Shown here piece after piece: positions 8,362 to 16,914 of a stretch of DNA of 64,000 nucleotides. Source of the DNA: Bog-756 sp963704615 (lineage in GTDB: Bacteria; Actinomycetota; Acidimicrobiia; Acidimicrobiales; RAAP-2); the NCBI GenBank assembly GCA_963704615.1, contig OY969923.1, forward strand, positions 3,968,001 through 4,032,000, in the 5' to 3' direction. Position numbers and translations under genes: made by a program. The notes under the pieces were generated by a model. It was not told the DNA's origin and ran no database searches. It worked only from the letters and a program-made list of their open reading frames with translations. The stretch's first letter is position 1, and every line of letters starts with the position of its first letter.

Positions 8362-9615
8362 ATGTCACACACCCAGACCGACGTACCCGGGATCGAGTTC
8401 GGCAACATCGACCTGACCGACTCGGAACCCTTCGCCGACGGCGTGCCCCACGACTTGTTCGCCTTCCTCCGGGAGAACGCCCCGGTGTGGTGGCACGAGG
8501 AAGCCGATGGACCGGGGTTCTGGGCCGTCACCTCCCACGCCGCCTGCACCCAGGTCAACCGCGACTTCGAACACTTCTCCTCGGCCCGCAAGGCCACGTA
8601 CATCTGGGAGCTGCTCGAAGACGACCTCGCCCAGCAGCAGATGCTCATGTTGAACATGGATCCGCCCCTCCACACCCGTTACCGCCGACTGGTCAACAAA
8701 GGGTTCACCCCGCGCATGGTGAACCAGCTCCACGATCGGATCAACGCTGCCGCCGACAGCATCATCGACTCGGTCATCGAAACGGGAGAGGCCGACTTCG
8801 TCACCGACATCGCCGCCGAACTCCCCTTGGTGGTGATCGCCGAGCTTCTCGGCGTCCCCCACGAGGACCGCCATCGCATGTTCGACTGGTCGAACCGGAT
8901 GATCGGCAACCAGGACCCCGAGTACCAGATCGGTGAGGACGTCCCCCTCCAGGCGTCCATGGAACTGTACGCCTATGCCTCCGAGTTGTTCGCCGCCAAA
9001 CGGGCCGATCCCCATGACGACTTGATGAGCGTTCTCACCGGGGTGGACATCGAGGGCGAGAAGCTCTCCGATCTCGAGCTCGAGCTCTTCTTCCTCTTAC
9101 TCACGGTGGCCGGCAACGAGACGACCCGCAACCTGATCTCGGGGGGGATGGCGGCCTTCTTCGATCATCCCGATCAATGGACGAAACTCCGTGATGACCG
9201 CTCGCTTCTACCCTCGGCGGTGGAGGAGATGCTCCGCTACGTCACTCCGGTGATGAACTTCCGGCGCCAGAGCACCAGTTCGTTCGAGCTCGGCGGCCAG
9301 CAGATCGAGGAGGACCAGAAGGTGGTGTTCTTCCACATCTCGGCCAACCGGGACGAGGCGGTCTTCGACGATGCCCAGAGGTTCGACATCACCCGCGACC
9401 CCAATCCCCACATCGCCTTCGGGGCGGGAGGACCCCACTTCTGCCTGGGAGCCAATCTGGCCCGGATGGAGATCCGGGTTATGTTCGAGCACCTGCTCGA
9501 CCGGATGCCCGACATCCGGCTCGACGGCAAGGTGCAACGGCTCCAGTCGCAGTTCATCAACGGGGTGAAGCACATCCCGGTCGCCTTCCCCCCTGCGGCC
9601 CGCCTCTCCGCCTAG
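8362..9615 (+). CDS. Cytochrome P450 (CYP124/125/142-like)
   Basis: 417-residue bacterial class I P450 monooxygenase. The I-helix oxygen-activation motif is AGNETTRN, the K-helix E-x2-R is EEMLRY, and the heme loop is FGAGGPHFCLG with the Cys thiolate. The wording resembles actinobacterial CYP124/125/142 enzymes that hydroxylate sterol or branched-lipid chains; substrate is inference. ATG 8362 is preferred over the GTG at 8332 because GGAGGGGG lies about 9 nt upstream and 8332 falls inside the operator palindrome at the expected transcription start. It forms an operon with the tetR gene that begins one base after its stop. Ferredoxin and reductase partners are not in the window. Confidence 0.92.
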   Translation: MSHTQTDVPGIEFGNIDLTDSEPFADGVPHDLFAFLRENAPVWWHEEADGPGFWAVTSHAACTQVNRDFEHFSSARKATYIWELLEDDLAQQQMLMLNMDPPLHTRYRRLVNKGFTPRMVNQLHDRINAAADSIIDSVIETGEADFVTDIAAELPLVVIAELLGVPHEDRHRMFDWSNRMIGNQDPEYQIGEDVPLQASMELYAYASELFAAKRADPHDDLMSVLTGVDIEGEKLSDLELELFFLLLTVAGNETTRNLISGGMAAFFDHPDQWTKLRDDRSLLPSAVEEMLRYVTPVMNFRRQSTSSFELGGQQIEEDQKVVFFHISANRDEAVFDDAQRFDITRDPNPHIAFGAGGPHFCLGANLARMEIRVMFEHLLDRMPDIRLDGKVQRLQSQFINGVKHIPVAFPPAARLSA

Positions 9616-10236
9616 ATGCCAGCTCGGCGGGCACCCGAAGACCTGAAGGAGGTCATCCGGGACTTTCGGCGGGACCAGGTCATCGCCGTGGCCCGGCGCC
9701 TGTTCGGTGAGCGGGGCACGACCGACGTGCCCATGGACGAGATCGCCGCTCAAGCCGGGGTGGCCCGCTCCACCGTCTATGTGTACTTCGCCAATCGGGA
9801 CGAGCTGCTGCGCGCCTGCCTGAAGGGAATGCACAACCAACTCCTCGAGGACATCGCTGACACCTGGGAACACGAGGCCGAGCCCGTCCGCAGGCTGGAG
9901 CGTCTCATCGAGGGAATGCTGGAGCGAATCGACGACGACCCGGCCTTCTTCCGCTTGGCCCTCATGACCCAGGGAACGGTGATCCAGGGGGGTGAAGCGG
10001 TGGGTTCCGAACTGGCCCTGATCAGCCTCAACATCGCACGTTTGATGCGTGACCTGGTCGTCGACGGAGTGGCGGCGGGCGTCTTCCGGGATGTCGACCC
10101 CGACGAGGGCATCGAACTGATCGGTCAGCAGATCTACGGTGCCGTGGCCGTCCGGGCCGGTGAGCCGTTTCCCCGACCGGCAGCGGAGGCCGCCGCCCGG
10201 ACCTGCGCCTTCATCTTGCACGGACTCGGGTCCTGA
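9616..10236 (+). CDS. TetR/AcrR family transcriptional regulator (P450-linked)
   Basis: 206 residues. The N-terminal helix-turn-helix reads as VPMDEIAAQAGVARSTVYVYF-like: the TDVPMDEIA helix, the turn, and the RSTVYVYFANRDEL recognition helix. The C-terminal ligand domain is divergent, as in the whole family. ATG 9616 follows the P450 stop with no gap, so it is co-transcribed with, and probably translationally coupled to, the P450. I infer that it represses the operon through the 33-nt palindrome at 8315-8347, giving negative autoregulation released by the P450 substrate or a product. Confidence 0.88.
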   Translation: MPARRAPEDLKEVIRDFRRDQVIAVARRLFGERGTTDVPMDEIAAQAGVARSTVYVYFANRDELLRACLKGMHNQLLEDIADTWEHEAEPVRRLERLIEGMLERIDDDPAFFRLALMTQGTVIQGGEAVGSELALISLNIARLMRDLVVDGVAAGVFRDVDPDEGIELIGQQIYGAVAVRAGEPFPRPAAEAAARTCAFILHGLGS

Positions 10237-10253
10237 ACCCTGGGCCCACTGAC

Positions 10254-10287
10254 CGCCCGGCGATCGACGGTGTTGGACCGCCGGGCG
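10254..10287. terminator. Hairpin between convergent genes
   Basis: A perfect 9-bp inverted repeat, CGCCCGGCG (10254-10262) and CGCCGGGCG (10279-10287), with a 16-nt loop, sits in the 82-bp gap between convergent tetR and the MoaD-like gene. There is no T-run, as is common in high-GC actinobacteria. It may serve as a bidirectional terminator. Confidence 0.5.
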
Positions 10288-10318
10288 ATCGACAATCAAC
10301 GGTGATGCTGGTGGCCGA

Positions 10319-10594
10319 TCAGCCTCCGGCCACGGCGGGCACGATCGACAGGGTCTGACCGTCGCCCACCGGCGTGGCCAAGCCGTCGAGGAATCGAACG
10401 TCCTCGTCGGCCAGGAACACGTTGACGAACCGGCGCAGGCCACCCTCCTCGTCGAAGATCCGGTCGGCGAAACCGGGATGGGTGACGTCGAGTGACTTGA
10501 GCACCTCGCCAACCGTCGAACCCTCGACCGTCACCTCACCGGCGCCGCCGGTTAGCGGGCGCAGCTGGGTGGGTACGCGGACAGTGACACTCAT
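10319..10594 (-). CDS. MoaD/ThiS-family sulfur-carrier-like protein
   Basis: 91-residue ubiquitin-fold protein ending in Gly-Gly (PAVAGG), the C-terminus that MoaD, ThiS and CysO proteins use to carry sulfur as a thiocarboxylate after adenylation. The start ATG overlaps the stop of the threonine synthase gene by 4 nt (ATGA), with GAGAGGAG upstream, so the two are tightly coupled. Molybdopterin synthase (MoaE) and thiazole synthase genes are not adjacent, which points away from those routine roles. The nearest analogy is CysO/CysM, where a carrier serves a PLP fold-type II enzyme. A role as sulfur donor to the ThrC-like enzyme is inference. Confidence 0.85.
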   Translation of the reverse strand: MSVTVRVPTQLRPLTGGAGEVTVEGSTVGEVLKSLDVTHPGFADRIFDEEGGLRRFVNVFLADEDVRFLDGLATPVGDGQTLSIVPAVAGG

Positions 10595-11868
10595 GGTGTG
10601 CTCCTCTCCCCCGGCGTGGGGCCGTCCGGCGGGGTGGGTTCGTCCCCCATGGCCGCGGCAAAGGCCTCGAGCGTCGGGGCGATGGTGGCGGTGAGTCCGA
10701 CCGATCCCGACAAGGCCTCGACGGTCTTGAGACCGTGACCAGTCACCAGGGCAACGACTCGCTCGTCGGAGCGGACCACCCCCTGCCCGGCCAGCTTGGC
10801 CAGCGTGGCGATGGTGACGCCGCCGGCCGTCTCGGCGAAGATTCCCTCGGTCCGGGCCAACAGCCGGATGCCCTCGAGCACTTCGTCGTCGGTCACCGAG
10901 GCGCACGCGCCCCCGGACTTGCGGATGGCGTCGAGGGCGTACCAGCCGTCGGCAGGATTGCCAATGGCGAGCGACTTGGCGATGGTGTCCGGCCTCACCG
11001 GTCGGATGGCATCGGTCCCTTCGGCGAAGGCCGTGGCCACCGGCGAGCACCCGGCGGCCTGGGCCCCCGACACCCGGACCGACGGCTCCTCGTCAAGCAA
11101 TCCGACGGTCCACAGCTCGTCGAATCCCTTGGCCACCTTGGTCAGTTGACTTCCCGATCCGATGGGCACCACGACATGGTCGGGGACCTGCCATCCCAAC
11201 TGCTCGGCCACCTCGAACGCCAGCGTCTTCGAGCCTTCGGCGTAGTAGGTGCGCACGTTGACATTGACGAAGGCCCACGAAGGCTGCTCGCTGGTGAGCT
11301 CGGCGCATAGTCGGTTGACGTCGTCGTAACTGCCTTCGACGGCGATGACCCGACCGCCGTACACCGACGTCATGGTGACCTTGGCTTCCTCCAGGTCGTA
11401 GGGGATCAGCACGACCGACTCCATACCGGCGCGCGCAGCGTGAGCAGCCACCGAGTTGGCCAGGTTGCCGGTGGAGGCACAGGCGGCGATCTTGAATCCA
11501 AGCTGGCGGGCCTTGGTGAGAGCGACCGAGACCACCCGGTCCTTGAACGACCCGGTGGGGTTGGCCGTGTCGTCTTTGATCCACAGCTCGCTCAGTCCCA
11601 GTTCGGCGGCCAGACGATCAGCCCGGATCAATGGCGTGAACCCGGCGCCCAGGTCGACCGGGGCCGCATCGGACACCGGGAGAAGATCGGCGTAGCGCCA
11701 GATCGACCTCGGCCCGGAAGCGATCCGCTCCCTGGTCAGAGTGGCTGCGACCCGTTCGTAGTCGTAGGCCACCTCGAGGGGTCCGAAGCAGTAGTCGCAG
11801 ACGTGCAAGGCCTCGGCAGGGTAGGTACGGCCACATTCACGGCAGCGCAGCCCAGAAACGAAATCCAC
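10591..11868 (-). CDS. thrC: Threonine synthase (ThrC-like, PLP-dependent)
   Basis: 425 residues. By family it converts O-phospho-L-homoserine to threonine. An N-terminal zinc ribbon uses C9, C12, C24 and C27. The PLP-binding lysine is K109 in NPTGSFKDR, and the ACASTGNLANS loop and VVVPIGSGS phosphate loop follow. The zinc ribbon is typical of one threonine synthase subclass but is also seen in related beta/gamma-replacing enzymes. The 4-nt overlap with a MoaD-like carrier raises the possibility that this copy uses protein-bound sulfur instead of water. No hom or thrB lies beside it. It is divergent from gpgS across 263 bp. Confidence 0.85.
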   Translation of the reverse strand: MDFVSGLRCRECGRTYPAEALHVCDYCFGPLEVAYDYERVAATLTRERIASGPRSIWRYADLLPVSDAAPVDLGAGFTPLIRADRLAAELGLSELWIKDDTANPTGSFKDRVVSVALTKARQLGFKIAACASTGNLANSVAAHAARAGMESVVLIPYDLEEAKVTMTSVYGGRVIAVEGSYDDVNRLCAELTSEQPSWAFVNVNVRTYYAEGSKTLAFEVAEQLGWQVPDHVVVPIGSGSQLTKVAKGFDELWTVGLLDEEPSVRVSGAQAAGCSPVATAFAEGTDAIRPVRPDTIAKSLAIGNPADGWYALDAIRKSGGACASVTDDEVLEGIRLLARTEGIFAETAGGVTIATLAKLAGQGVVRSDERVVALVTGHGLKTVEALSGSVGLTATIAPTLEAFAAAMGDEPTPPDGPTPGERSTP

Positions 11869-12131
11869 GGCAATCTCCTCATCGCTCGGGCATTGGCACC
11901 TGGCGTGGATCCCGATCTGTCTGGAAGATCAGGATCACATTCTGGTTGCCGCGGCGTCGCAGGGCCCGGTCCCTCAGCCGCTCTGGATGATGGCATCCAT
12001 TGTGGACGAAAAGGCAGCCCCTCGTCAATGTCGGCCCGTGGTCGGTTTCCCCGCCGACATTTCCTGCCCGACCCTCGCCGCTTCCGGCTGTCGCATTCAC
12101 ACGCTGGGTCCGGGTGAGCGATGATGGCGGC

Positions 12132-12935
12132 ATGGCGACCGCGCTCACGCCAGGGGAGGACACCGGTCGGTATTCCCACACGCATTTCGACGCCGAGGCG
12201 CTCGCCCAGTCCAAGGCTGGCCGGCGCGTCGCCGTGTGCATCCCGGCTCGCAACGAGGCCGGAACCGTCGGTCCCGTCGTCCAGTCGATCGTGACGGCTC
12301 TGACCCGAGCGGGCGGGGTTCCCCTGGTCGACGACGTAGTGGTGGTGGACGACGGATCCAGGGACCAGACGGCCGAGGTGGCCCGACAAGCCGGGGCCCG
12401 GGTCATTCCTGCCGAAGCGCCCCACGGTGGCAAGGGCCAGGCCATGCGCACGGCCCTTGCGGCCACCGACGGTGACATCGTCGCCTTCGTCGATGCCGAC
12501 GTGACCAACTTCGGGTCCCATTTCGTGACCGGACTGCTCGGGCCGCTGTTGGACGACGACTCGGTCAGGCTGGTCAAGGGCTTCTACCGACGGCCTCTGC
12601 ACGGCGTGCCCGACGGGGGAGGTCGGGTGACCGAGCTGGTGGCCAAACCGGTCATCGACCTGCTCTTCCCCCATCTGGCGGCAATCCAGCAACCGTTGGC
12701 CGGCGAGACGGCCGCCCCGAGGTGGGTCCTCGAGAAATGCGGGCTGGCCGACGGCTATGCCGTCGAGTTGGCCCTGCTGATCGATGTCGCCGCCTTGTTC
12801 GGGGTGCGGACCATCGCCCAAGTCGACCTGGGGGTTCGGGTGCACAGGAATCGACCTCTGGCCGAGCTCCGGCCTCAGGCCACCGACGTCCTGCGGGCCG
12901 CCCTGGCCCGGGCCCCCCTGATCACCCCCGACTGA
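12132..12935 (+). CDS. gpgS: Glucosyl-3-phosphoglycerate synthase
   Basis: 267-residue GT81 glycosyltransferase. By family it transfers glucose from an NDP-glucose to 3-phosphoglycerate, the first step towards glucosylglycerate and methylglucose lipopolysaccharides. Readable motifs are the nucleotide-sugar strand VAVCIPARNE, the metal-binding D-x-D-type FVDADV, the YRRPL and GGGRVTELVAKP blocks, and the ending IAQVDLGVRVHRNRPL; these match mycobacterial GpgS in order. It lacks about 40 residues found at the C-terminus of the M. tuberculosis protein. ATG 12132 is preferred because the frame upstream (to 12000) has no similarity. The location near otsA/otsB fits a glycoside-osmolyte theme. Confidence 0.87.
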   Translation: MATALTPGEDTGRYSHTHFDAEALAQSKAGRRVAVCIPARNEAGTVGPVVQSIVTALTRAGGVPLVDDVVVVDDGSRDQTAEVARQAGARVIPAEAPHGGKGQAMRTALAATDGDIVAFVDADVTNFGSHFVTGLLGPLLDDDSVRLVKGFYRRPLHGVPDGGGRVTELVAKPVIDLLFPHLAAIQQPLAGETAAPRWVLEKCGLADGYAVELALLIDVAALFGVRTIAQVDLGVRVHRNRPLAELRPQATDVLRAALARAPLITPD

Positions 12936-14534
12936 TTCCCTGACCGCCACCGGCCGGGGGTGGCACGAACCCGCCCAGCCGGCCGGGCCTTCCGGCACTC
13001 CTAGGCCGGGACGCGGGCCACCTGGCGACGGGGTCCAGGGCGAGGACGAAGGGTTTCCCCCTCGGCGATCGGCAGCGGGTCGGCCGGCTCCACCAGGCCG
13101 AGCTCGGCCTCGACCCTCTGGCTGCGACGACGACCGGGGATGAGGACGGCACTGACCGCCCCGAGGACGACCACGATGGCCCCGGCCAAGACGGCGGGGC
13201 TCATACCGTTCACGTAGTCCTGGCCCGAGCTGTAGCCACCGCGGGCGCTGAACACCGCCCCGAGAACGGCGATGCCGAGCACACCGCCGAGCTCCCGGAA
13301 GGCGCTGTTGGCTCCCGAGGCGATGCCTTCGAGGGATTTGGGCACCGACGACAGCACCAGCGACGCCAGGGGCACGAAGAAGAGGGTCATGCCGAGACCA
13401 CTGATGACGAAGGGGACGACCATGTCGGCATAGGGCGTCGTGGGGGTGATCAGCAGGGCCAACCAGGTCAGGCCGACCGCCTGGAGGACCAGGCCACTCA
13501 CCACAAGGGGCTTCCCGCCCCACCGTTCGGCCAACATGCCCACGACGGGTGCGAGCAGCATGGGCATGGCCGTCCAGGGCAGAACCCGGATCCCCGCGGC
13601 CAGCGGAGTGAGGCCCTGGACGGTCTGGAGGAACTGGGTCAAGAAGAAGATGGATCCGAACATCCCGAAACTGAACAGCATGGCGGTGACGTTCACCGAG
13701 GCGAAGCCACGCAGACGAAACAGTCGGATGTCCAGCATGGGGTGGTCGGACCGGAGCTCCCAGGCAATGAAGGTGGCCAACGCAACGGCGCCGACGATGA
13801 AGGCACCGAGAACGGATCCGCTGGTCCAGCCGTGCGCGTTGCCCCGTACCAACCCAAGGACGATCCCGAAGAGCCCGACGCTGACCAGGCCGACTCCGAC
13901 CAGATCGAGCCGGGACCGCGCCCCGCGACTCGGACAGCTTCCACCAGGCCAACGGGGCCAGGACCACCCCGACCGGCACGTTCAACCAAAAGATGTACTG
14001 CCACGACCATCCGGTGGTGACCGCGCCGCCGACCAGGGGTCCAATGGCGACCGCGGCGCCCCCGATGGCACCCCACAATCCGAGGGCCATGTTGCGACGC
14101 TCAGGTGGCACCGCGGCGCTGAGGAGCGTCAGAGACAGCGGCATGATCATGGCTCCGCCGGCGCCTTGAAGAGCCCGTGCCGCGACCAACATGGTGATGG
14201 TCGGGGACAACGCCGCCAGTGCCGATGCACCGGTGAAGATGACGATGCCGAGGACGAAGATGCGCCGTCGTCCGAAGCGCTCGCCGACCGCCGCGGCCGA
14301 CAGCAACAGGACGGCAAAGGTGAGGGTGTAGGCGTTGACCGTCCACTCCAACCCGGAGAGGCCGGCGTGGAGGTGGACCCGGATCACGGGAAGAGCGGTG
14401 GAGACCACCAGGTTGTCCAGCGACGCCATGAACAAGGCCAACCCGGTGATGGCCACGGCCCAGATCGCCCTCGTCCTGGTCGTCGCGGGGGTCGAAGGGA
14501 CCGGCTCGACCCGGCTGCTTGGGGCGACCGGTCC

Positions 14535-14598
14535 GGAGCCGTTCGATCGCGAACCGTTCGACGGCGAGCCGTTCGACGGCGATCCGTTCGGTTCCGAA
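14535..14598. repeat. Short 15-bp tandem repeats in the MFS N-terminal extension
   Basis: Imperfect repeats of a CCGTTCGACGGCGAG-like unit (about four copies) encode SNGSP/SNGSR peptides on the minus strand ahead of the first transmembrane helix. Replication slippage is the likely origin. Confidence 0.6.
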
Positions 14599-14715
14599 CC
14601 GAGCGCCTCGGATCCAGATCCTTGCCCGTGGGGACCGCCAACCGATCGCTGGCCCCTCATCCGGACCCAAGCCCGTCGGACGGCGGGGACAGCACGGGCC
14701 GTGCGCCAGCGGCTT

Positions 14716-14734
14716 GTATGTGACTGATCACTAA
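14716..14734. promoter_or_regulatory. Second copy of the TetR operator, at the 5' end of the MFS gene
   Basis: GTATGTG-N6-CACTAA matches the operator upstream of tetR (GTAAGTG-N6-CACTAA) in both arms and in spacing. It lies 40-58 nt inside the MFS reading frame counted from ATG 14774, in a locally AT-rich stretch, so it may control an internal MFS promoter or act as a roadblock. Confidence 0.65.
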
Positions 14735-14770
14735 ATACACGAGGCAAAAAGAGAGGGATGACGGGCTGAT

Positions 14771-15394
14771 TCATGCGGGGACCTCCTCGTTGGCAGCCCC
14801 CGCGGCACGGTGCTGTGCGTGAAGGGCCTGGCTGGCGGCGCGAATGGCCTGGGCTTTCTCGGTCACCGGGCACAAGCTTTGCGCCCAGTGGTCAGGCAGA
14901 GACAGAAGATCGATGGCGGACATCACGTTGATCAACATCCCCATGGCGAAGAACTGACGAAGTTCGTCATCGGAAACCCCGGTGCGGTCGGACACCATCC
15001 GGGCCAACACCTCGAAGGTGCGACGACAGCTGCGGGCGATGTCGGGATCGGCCGGGGCCGCGGCAAAGCCGTGCAACTGGACCTGGAGCAGGTCCGGGTC
15101 CTGCATCAACTCGACATAGGCCGCGCCCATGGCCTCGAGCGCCTCCTGACCTTCGAGACCCTCGCTGACCGACGTGAGTTCATTGATGATCCGGTCACCC
15201 ACCAGGTCGTAGGTAGCGACGAAAAGGTCCTTTTTGGTGCCGAACAAGCGGAACAGGTAGGGCTGGGAGATGCCGGCCCGCCTGGCGATCGACTCCGTCG
15301 ACGTTCCCGCATAGCCCGACTGCGCGAATTCAGTGATGGCCGCGGCCAGCACTGCCGTGCGACGCTCGTCAGCGGTCTGCCGGTTGGGAACCAT
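14771..15394 (-). CDS. TetR/AcrR family regulator of the adjacent MFS exporter
   Basis: 207 residues. The N-terminal helix-turn-helix is clear: TSTESIARRAGISQPYLF followed by RLFGTKKDLF. The C-terminal part is a typical ligand domain. ATG 15394 lies about 7 nt below an excellent -10 box, so its mRNA is predicted to be leaderless. The stop overlaps the start of the MFS gene by 4 nt, making a regulator-exporter operon. Two matching palindromes (15404-15423 and 14716-14734) suggest it represses both itself and the exporter, with induction by an exported compound. The ligand is unknown. Confidence 0.9.
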   Translation of the reverse strand: MVPNRQTADERRTAVLAAAITEFAQSGYAGTSTESIARRAGISQPYLFRLFGTKKDLFVATYDLVGDRIINELTSVSEGLEGQEALEAMGAAYVELMQDPDLLQVQLHGFAAAPADPDIARSCRRTFEVLARMVSDRTGVSDDELRQFFAMGMLINVMSAIDLLSLPDHWAQSLCPVTEKAQAIRAASQALHAQHRAAGAANEEVPA

Positions 15395-15400
15395 GGGTCA

Positions 15401-15430
15401 ATTGTAAGTGGTTACTCACTAACTTGTCAA
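15401..15430 (-). promoter_or_regulatory. Promoter and operator of the tetR-MFS operon
   Basis: On the minus strand TTGACA (15430-15425) and TACAAT (15406-15401) are 18 bp apart. The imperfect palindrome GTAAGTG-GTTACT-CACTAAC (15404-15423) fills the spacer, so a bound repressor would block RNA polymerase. The expected transcription start falls at or next to the ATG (leaderless mRNA). Confidence 0.78.
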
Positions 15431-15476
15431 GGGTCAATCCCGCGTGGGTGGGGGAACCAACGGGTAGCGTCGAATC

Positions 15477-16904
15477 ATGGCCCCCGAGCGCTCGCCGCGG
15501 AACGGAGCCGGGCCCCTGGCCGACACCGTGCTGGTCTCGAACCGCGGCCCCCTCGCCTTCCACTTCGAGGACGGACGACCGGTCGCGGGGACGGCCGGAG
15601 GCGGCCTGGCCGGATCGCTCTACCCCATGGTGGCCGGCACCGGTGCCATCTGGGTCGCCTGTGCACTGGGGGAGGCCGATCGAGAGGCGGCCGCCGCCGG
15701 GCTGATGACCCATGACGGCCTCGACATCGAGCTCGTCGACCCCGAGCCCGACATCTACAACATGGCCTACAACGTGGTGTCGAACGCCACCCTGTGGTAC
15801 TGCCACCACCATCTCTTCGATGCTGCTCGGCGACCGCGGGCCGACCGCCGGTGGTGGGAGGCCTGGGACGCTTACCGGGAGCTCAACGAACAGTTCGCCC
15901 GCAAGGTGGCCAAGGTTGCCCCCGAAGGCGGCCGGGTCCTGGTGCAGGACTACCACTTGGCCTTGATGGGCTCGGCCCTGGGCCGGCTCCGACCCGATCT
16001 TCGCACCGTGCACTTCACGCACACCCCGTTCGCCGATCCGTCGGTGCTCCGGATGCTCCCCACCGCGGTCAGCACCGAGCTCCTCACCGGCATGGCGGGT
16101 TTCGAGGCCTGCGGGTTCCACACCGAGCGTTGGGCCGCGGCCTACCGGCAGGGACTGGCGCTGTCCCCATCCGACGGCGGCACCGACGCGGTGCCCGGCT
16201 CGGTCTTCATCTCGCCGCTGTCGCCCGATCCGGCCCGACTGCACGCCTCGGCCGACGATCCCGCGGTCAGCTCGGCGGGGGAGCACCTGGAGGAGCGGAT
16301 CGGCGGTCCCGATCGGCAGGTCATCGTGCGGGTGGACCGGATGGAGTTGTCGAAGAACCTGCTCCGGGGCTTTTGGGCCTATGAGGAGCTGCTCGAGCGC
16401 GAGCCGCGCCGGCGCGAGCGGGTGGTGCTGGTGGCTTTCGCCTATCCCACACGCCAAGGCCTGTCCGACTATCTCGCGTACCAAAACGAGGTCGAATCCA
16501 CGGTGGAGCGCATCAACCGGCGGTGGTCGACGCCGGGGTGGACCCCGATCATCCTCGAGATCGAGGACGACTATCCGCGGTCCCTGGCCGCCCTCCTGCG
16601 CTACGACATCCTGTTGGTCAATCCGGTGCGTGACGGGATGAACCTGGTGGCCAAGGAAGGGCCGCTGATCAACACCCGGCAGGGTGTCCTGGTCTTGTCA
16701 CACGAAGCCGGAGCCTTCGCCGAGCTCGGCCCGGCCGCGCTGGGGATCAACCCGTTCGATGTCTCGGGGACGGCTGACGCTCTGTCCCGGGCCTTGGACA
16801 TGGACCTCAGCGAGAGGACGGCACGATCGGACGAACTCACTGGCGAGATCCTCGCCCGCCAGCCCGCGGACTGGCTCCGGGATCAGCTCGACGCCGCCGG
16901 CTGA
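15477..16904 (+). CDS. otsA: Trehalose-6-phosphate synthase
   Basis: 475-residue GT20 glycosyltransferase. By family it joins UDP/ADP-glucose and glucose-6-phosphate to give trehalose-6-phosphate. Visible landmarks are VLVSNRGPLAF and the GGLAGSL loop near the N-terminus, the VQDYHLALM motif, HFTHTPFADP, RVDRMELSKN and the nucleotide-sugar loop NPVRDGMNLVAKE. The related glucosylglycerol-phosphate synthases share this fold, so acceptor identity is not certain, but the phosphatase partner otsB lies convergently 10 bp away. It shares an 82-bp divergent promoter region with the tetR gene, and repressor binding there could affect it too. Confidence 0.9.
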   Translation: MAPERSPRNGAGPLADTVLVSNRGPLAFHFEDGRPVAGTAGGGLAGSLYPMVAGTGAIWVACALGEADREAAAAGLMTHDGLDIELVDPEPDIYNMAYNVVSNATLWYCHHHLFDAARRPRADRRWWEAWDAYRELNEQFARKVAKVAPEGGRVLVQDYHLALMGSALGRLRPDLRTVHFTHTPFADPSVLRMLPTAVSTELLTGMAGFEACGFHTERWAAAYRQGLALSPSDGGTDAVPGSVFISPLSPDPARLHASADDPAVSSAGEHLEERIGGPDRQVIVRVDRMELSKNLLRGFWAYEELLEREPRRRERVVLVAFAYPTRQGLSDYLAYQNEVESTVERINRRWSTPGWTPIILEIEDDYPRSLAALLRYDILLVNPVRDGMNLVAKEGPLINTRQGVLVLSHEAGAFAELGPAALGINPFDVSGTADALSRALDMDLSERTARSDELTGEILARQPADWLRDQLDAAG

Positions 16905-16914
16905 CCGCGCACCC

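Larger units (their letters stand above)
13001..14774 (-). pseudogene. DHA2-type MFS drug exporter, interrupted by one frameshift
   Basis: Reading 14774 downwards gives the first TM helices of a 14-TM DHA2 (EmrB/QacA-like) transporter: TM1 ALFMASLDNLVV, motif A-like GERFGRRRIF and motif C-like GAIGGAAVAIGPLVGG. The frame breaks at about 13915-13925, inside a CG-rich run. The remaining half continues to 13001 in another frame, from GVGLVSVGLFG through the last helices. One extra base explains the break, so this is either a recent pseudogene or a sequencing error. The ATG at 14774 overlaps the tetR stop (ATGA) with GAGGAGGT 6 nt upstream. About 85 mostly hydrophilic residues, with SNGSP-type repeats, precede TM1, unusual for the family. 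Confidence 0.85.

Noticed and set aside
11736..14873. Very long minus-strand open frame of 1045 codons
   Set aside because: Only its first third is the real MFS N-terminal half. The rest is antisense to gpgS and out of frame with the MFS remainder; long empty frames are expected in high-GC DNA.
16905..16914. Terminator between convergent otsA and otsB
   Set aside because: Only 10 bp separate the stops and no hairpin can be placed there without entering the genes.
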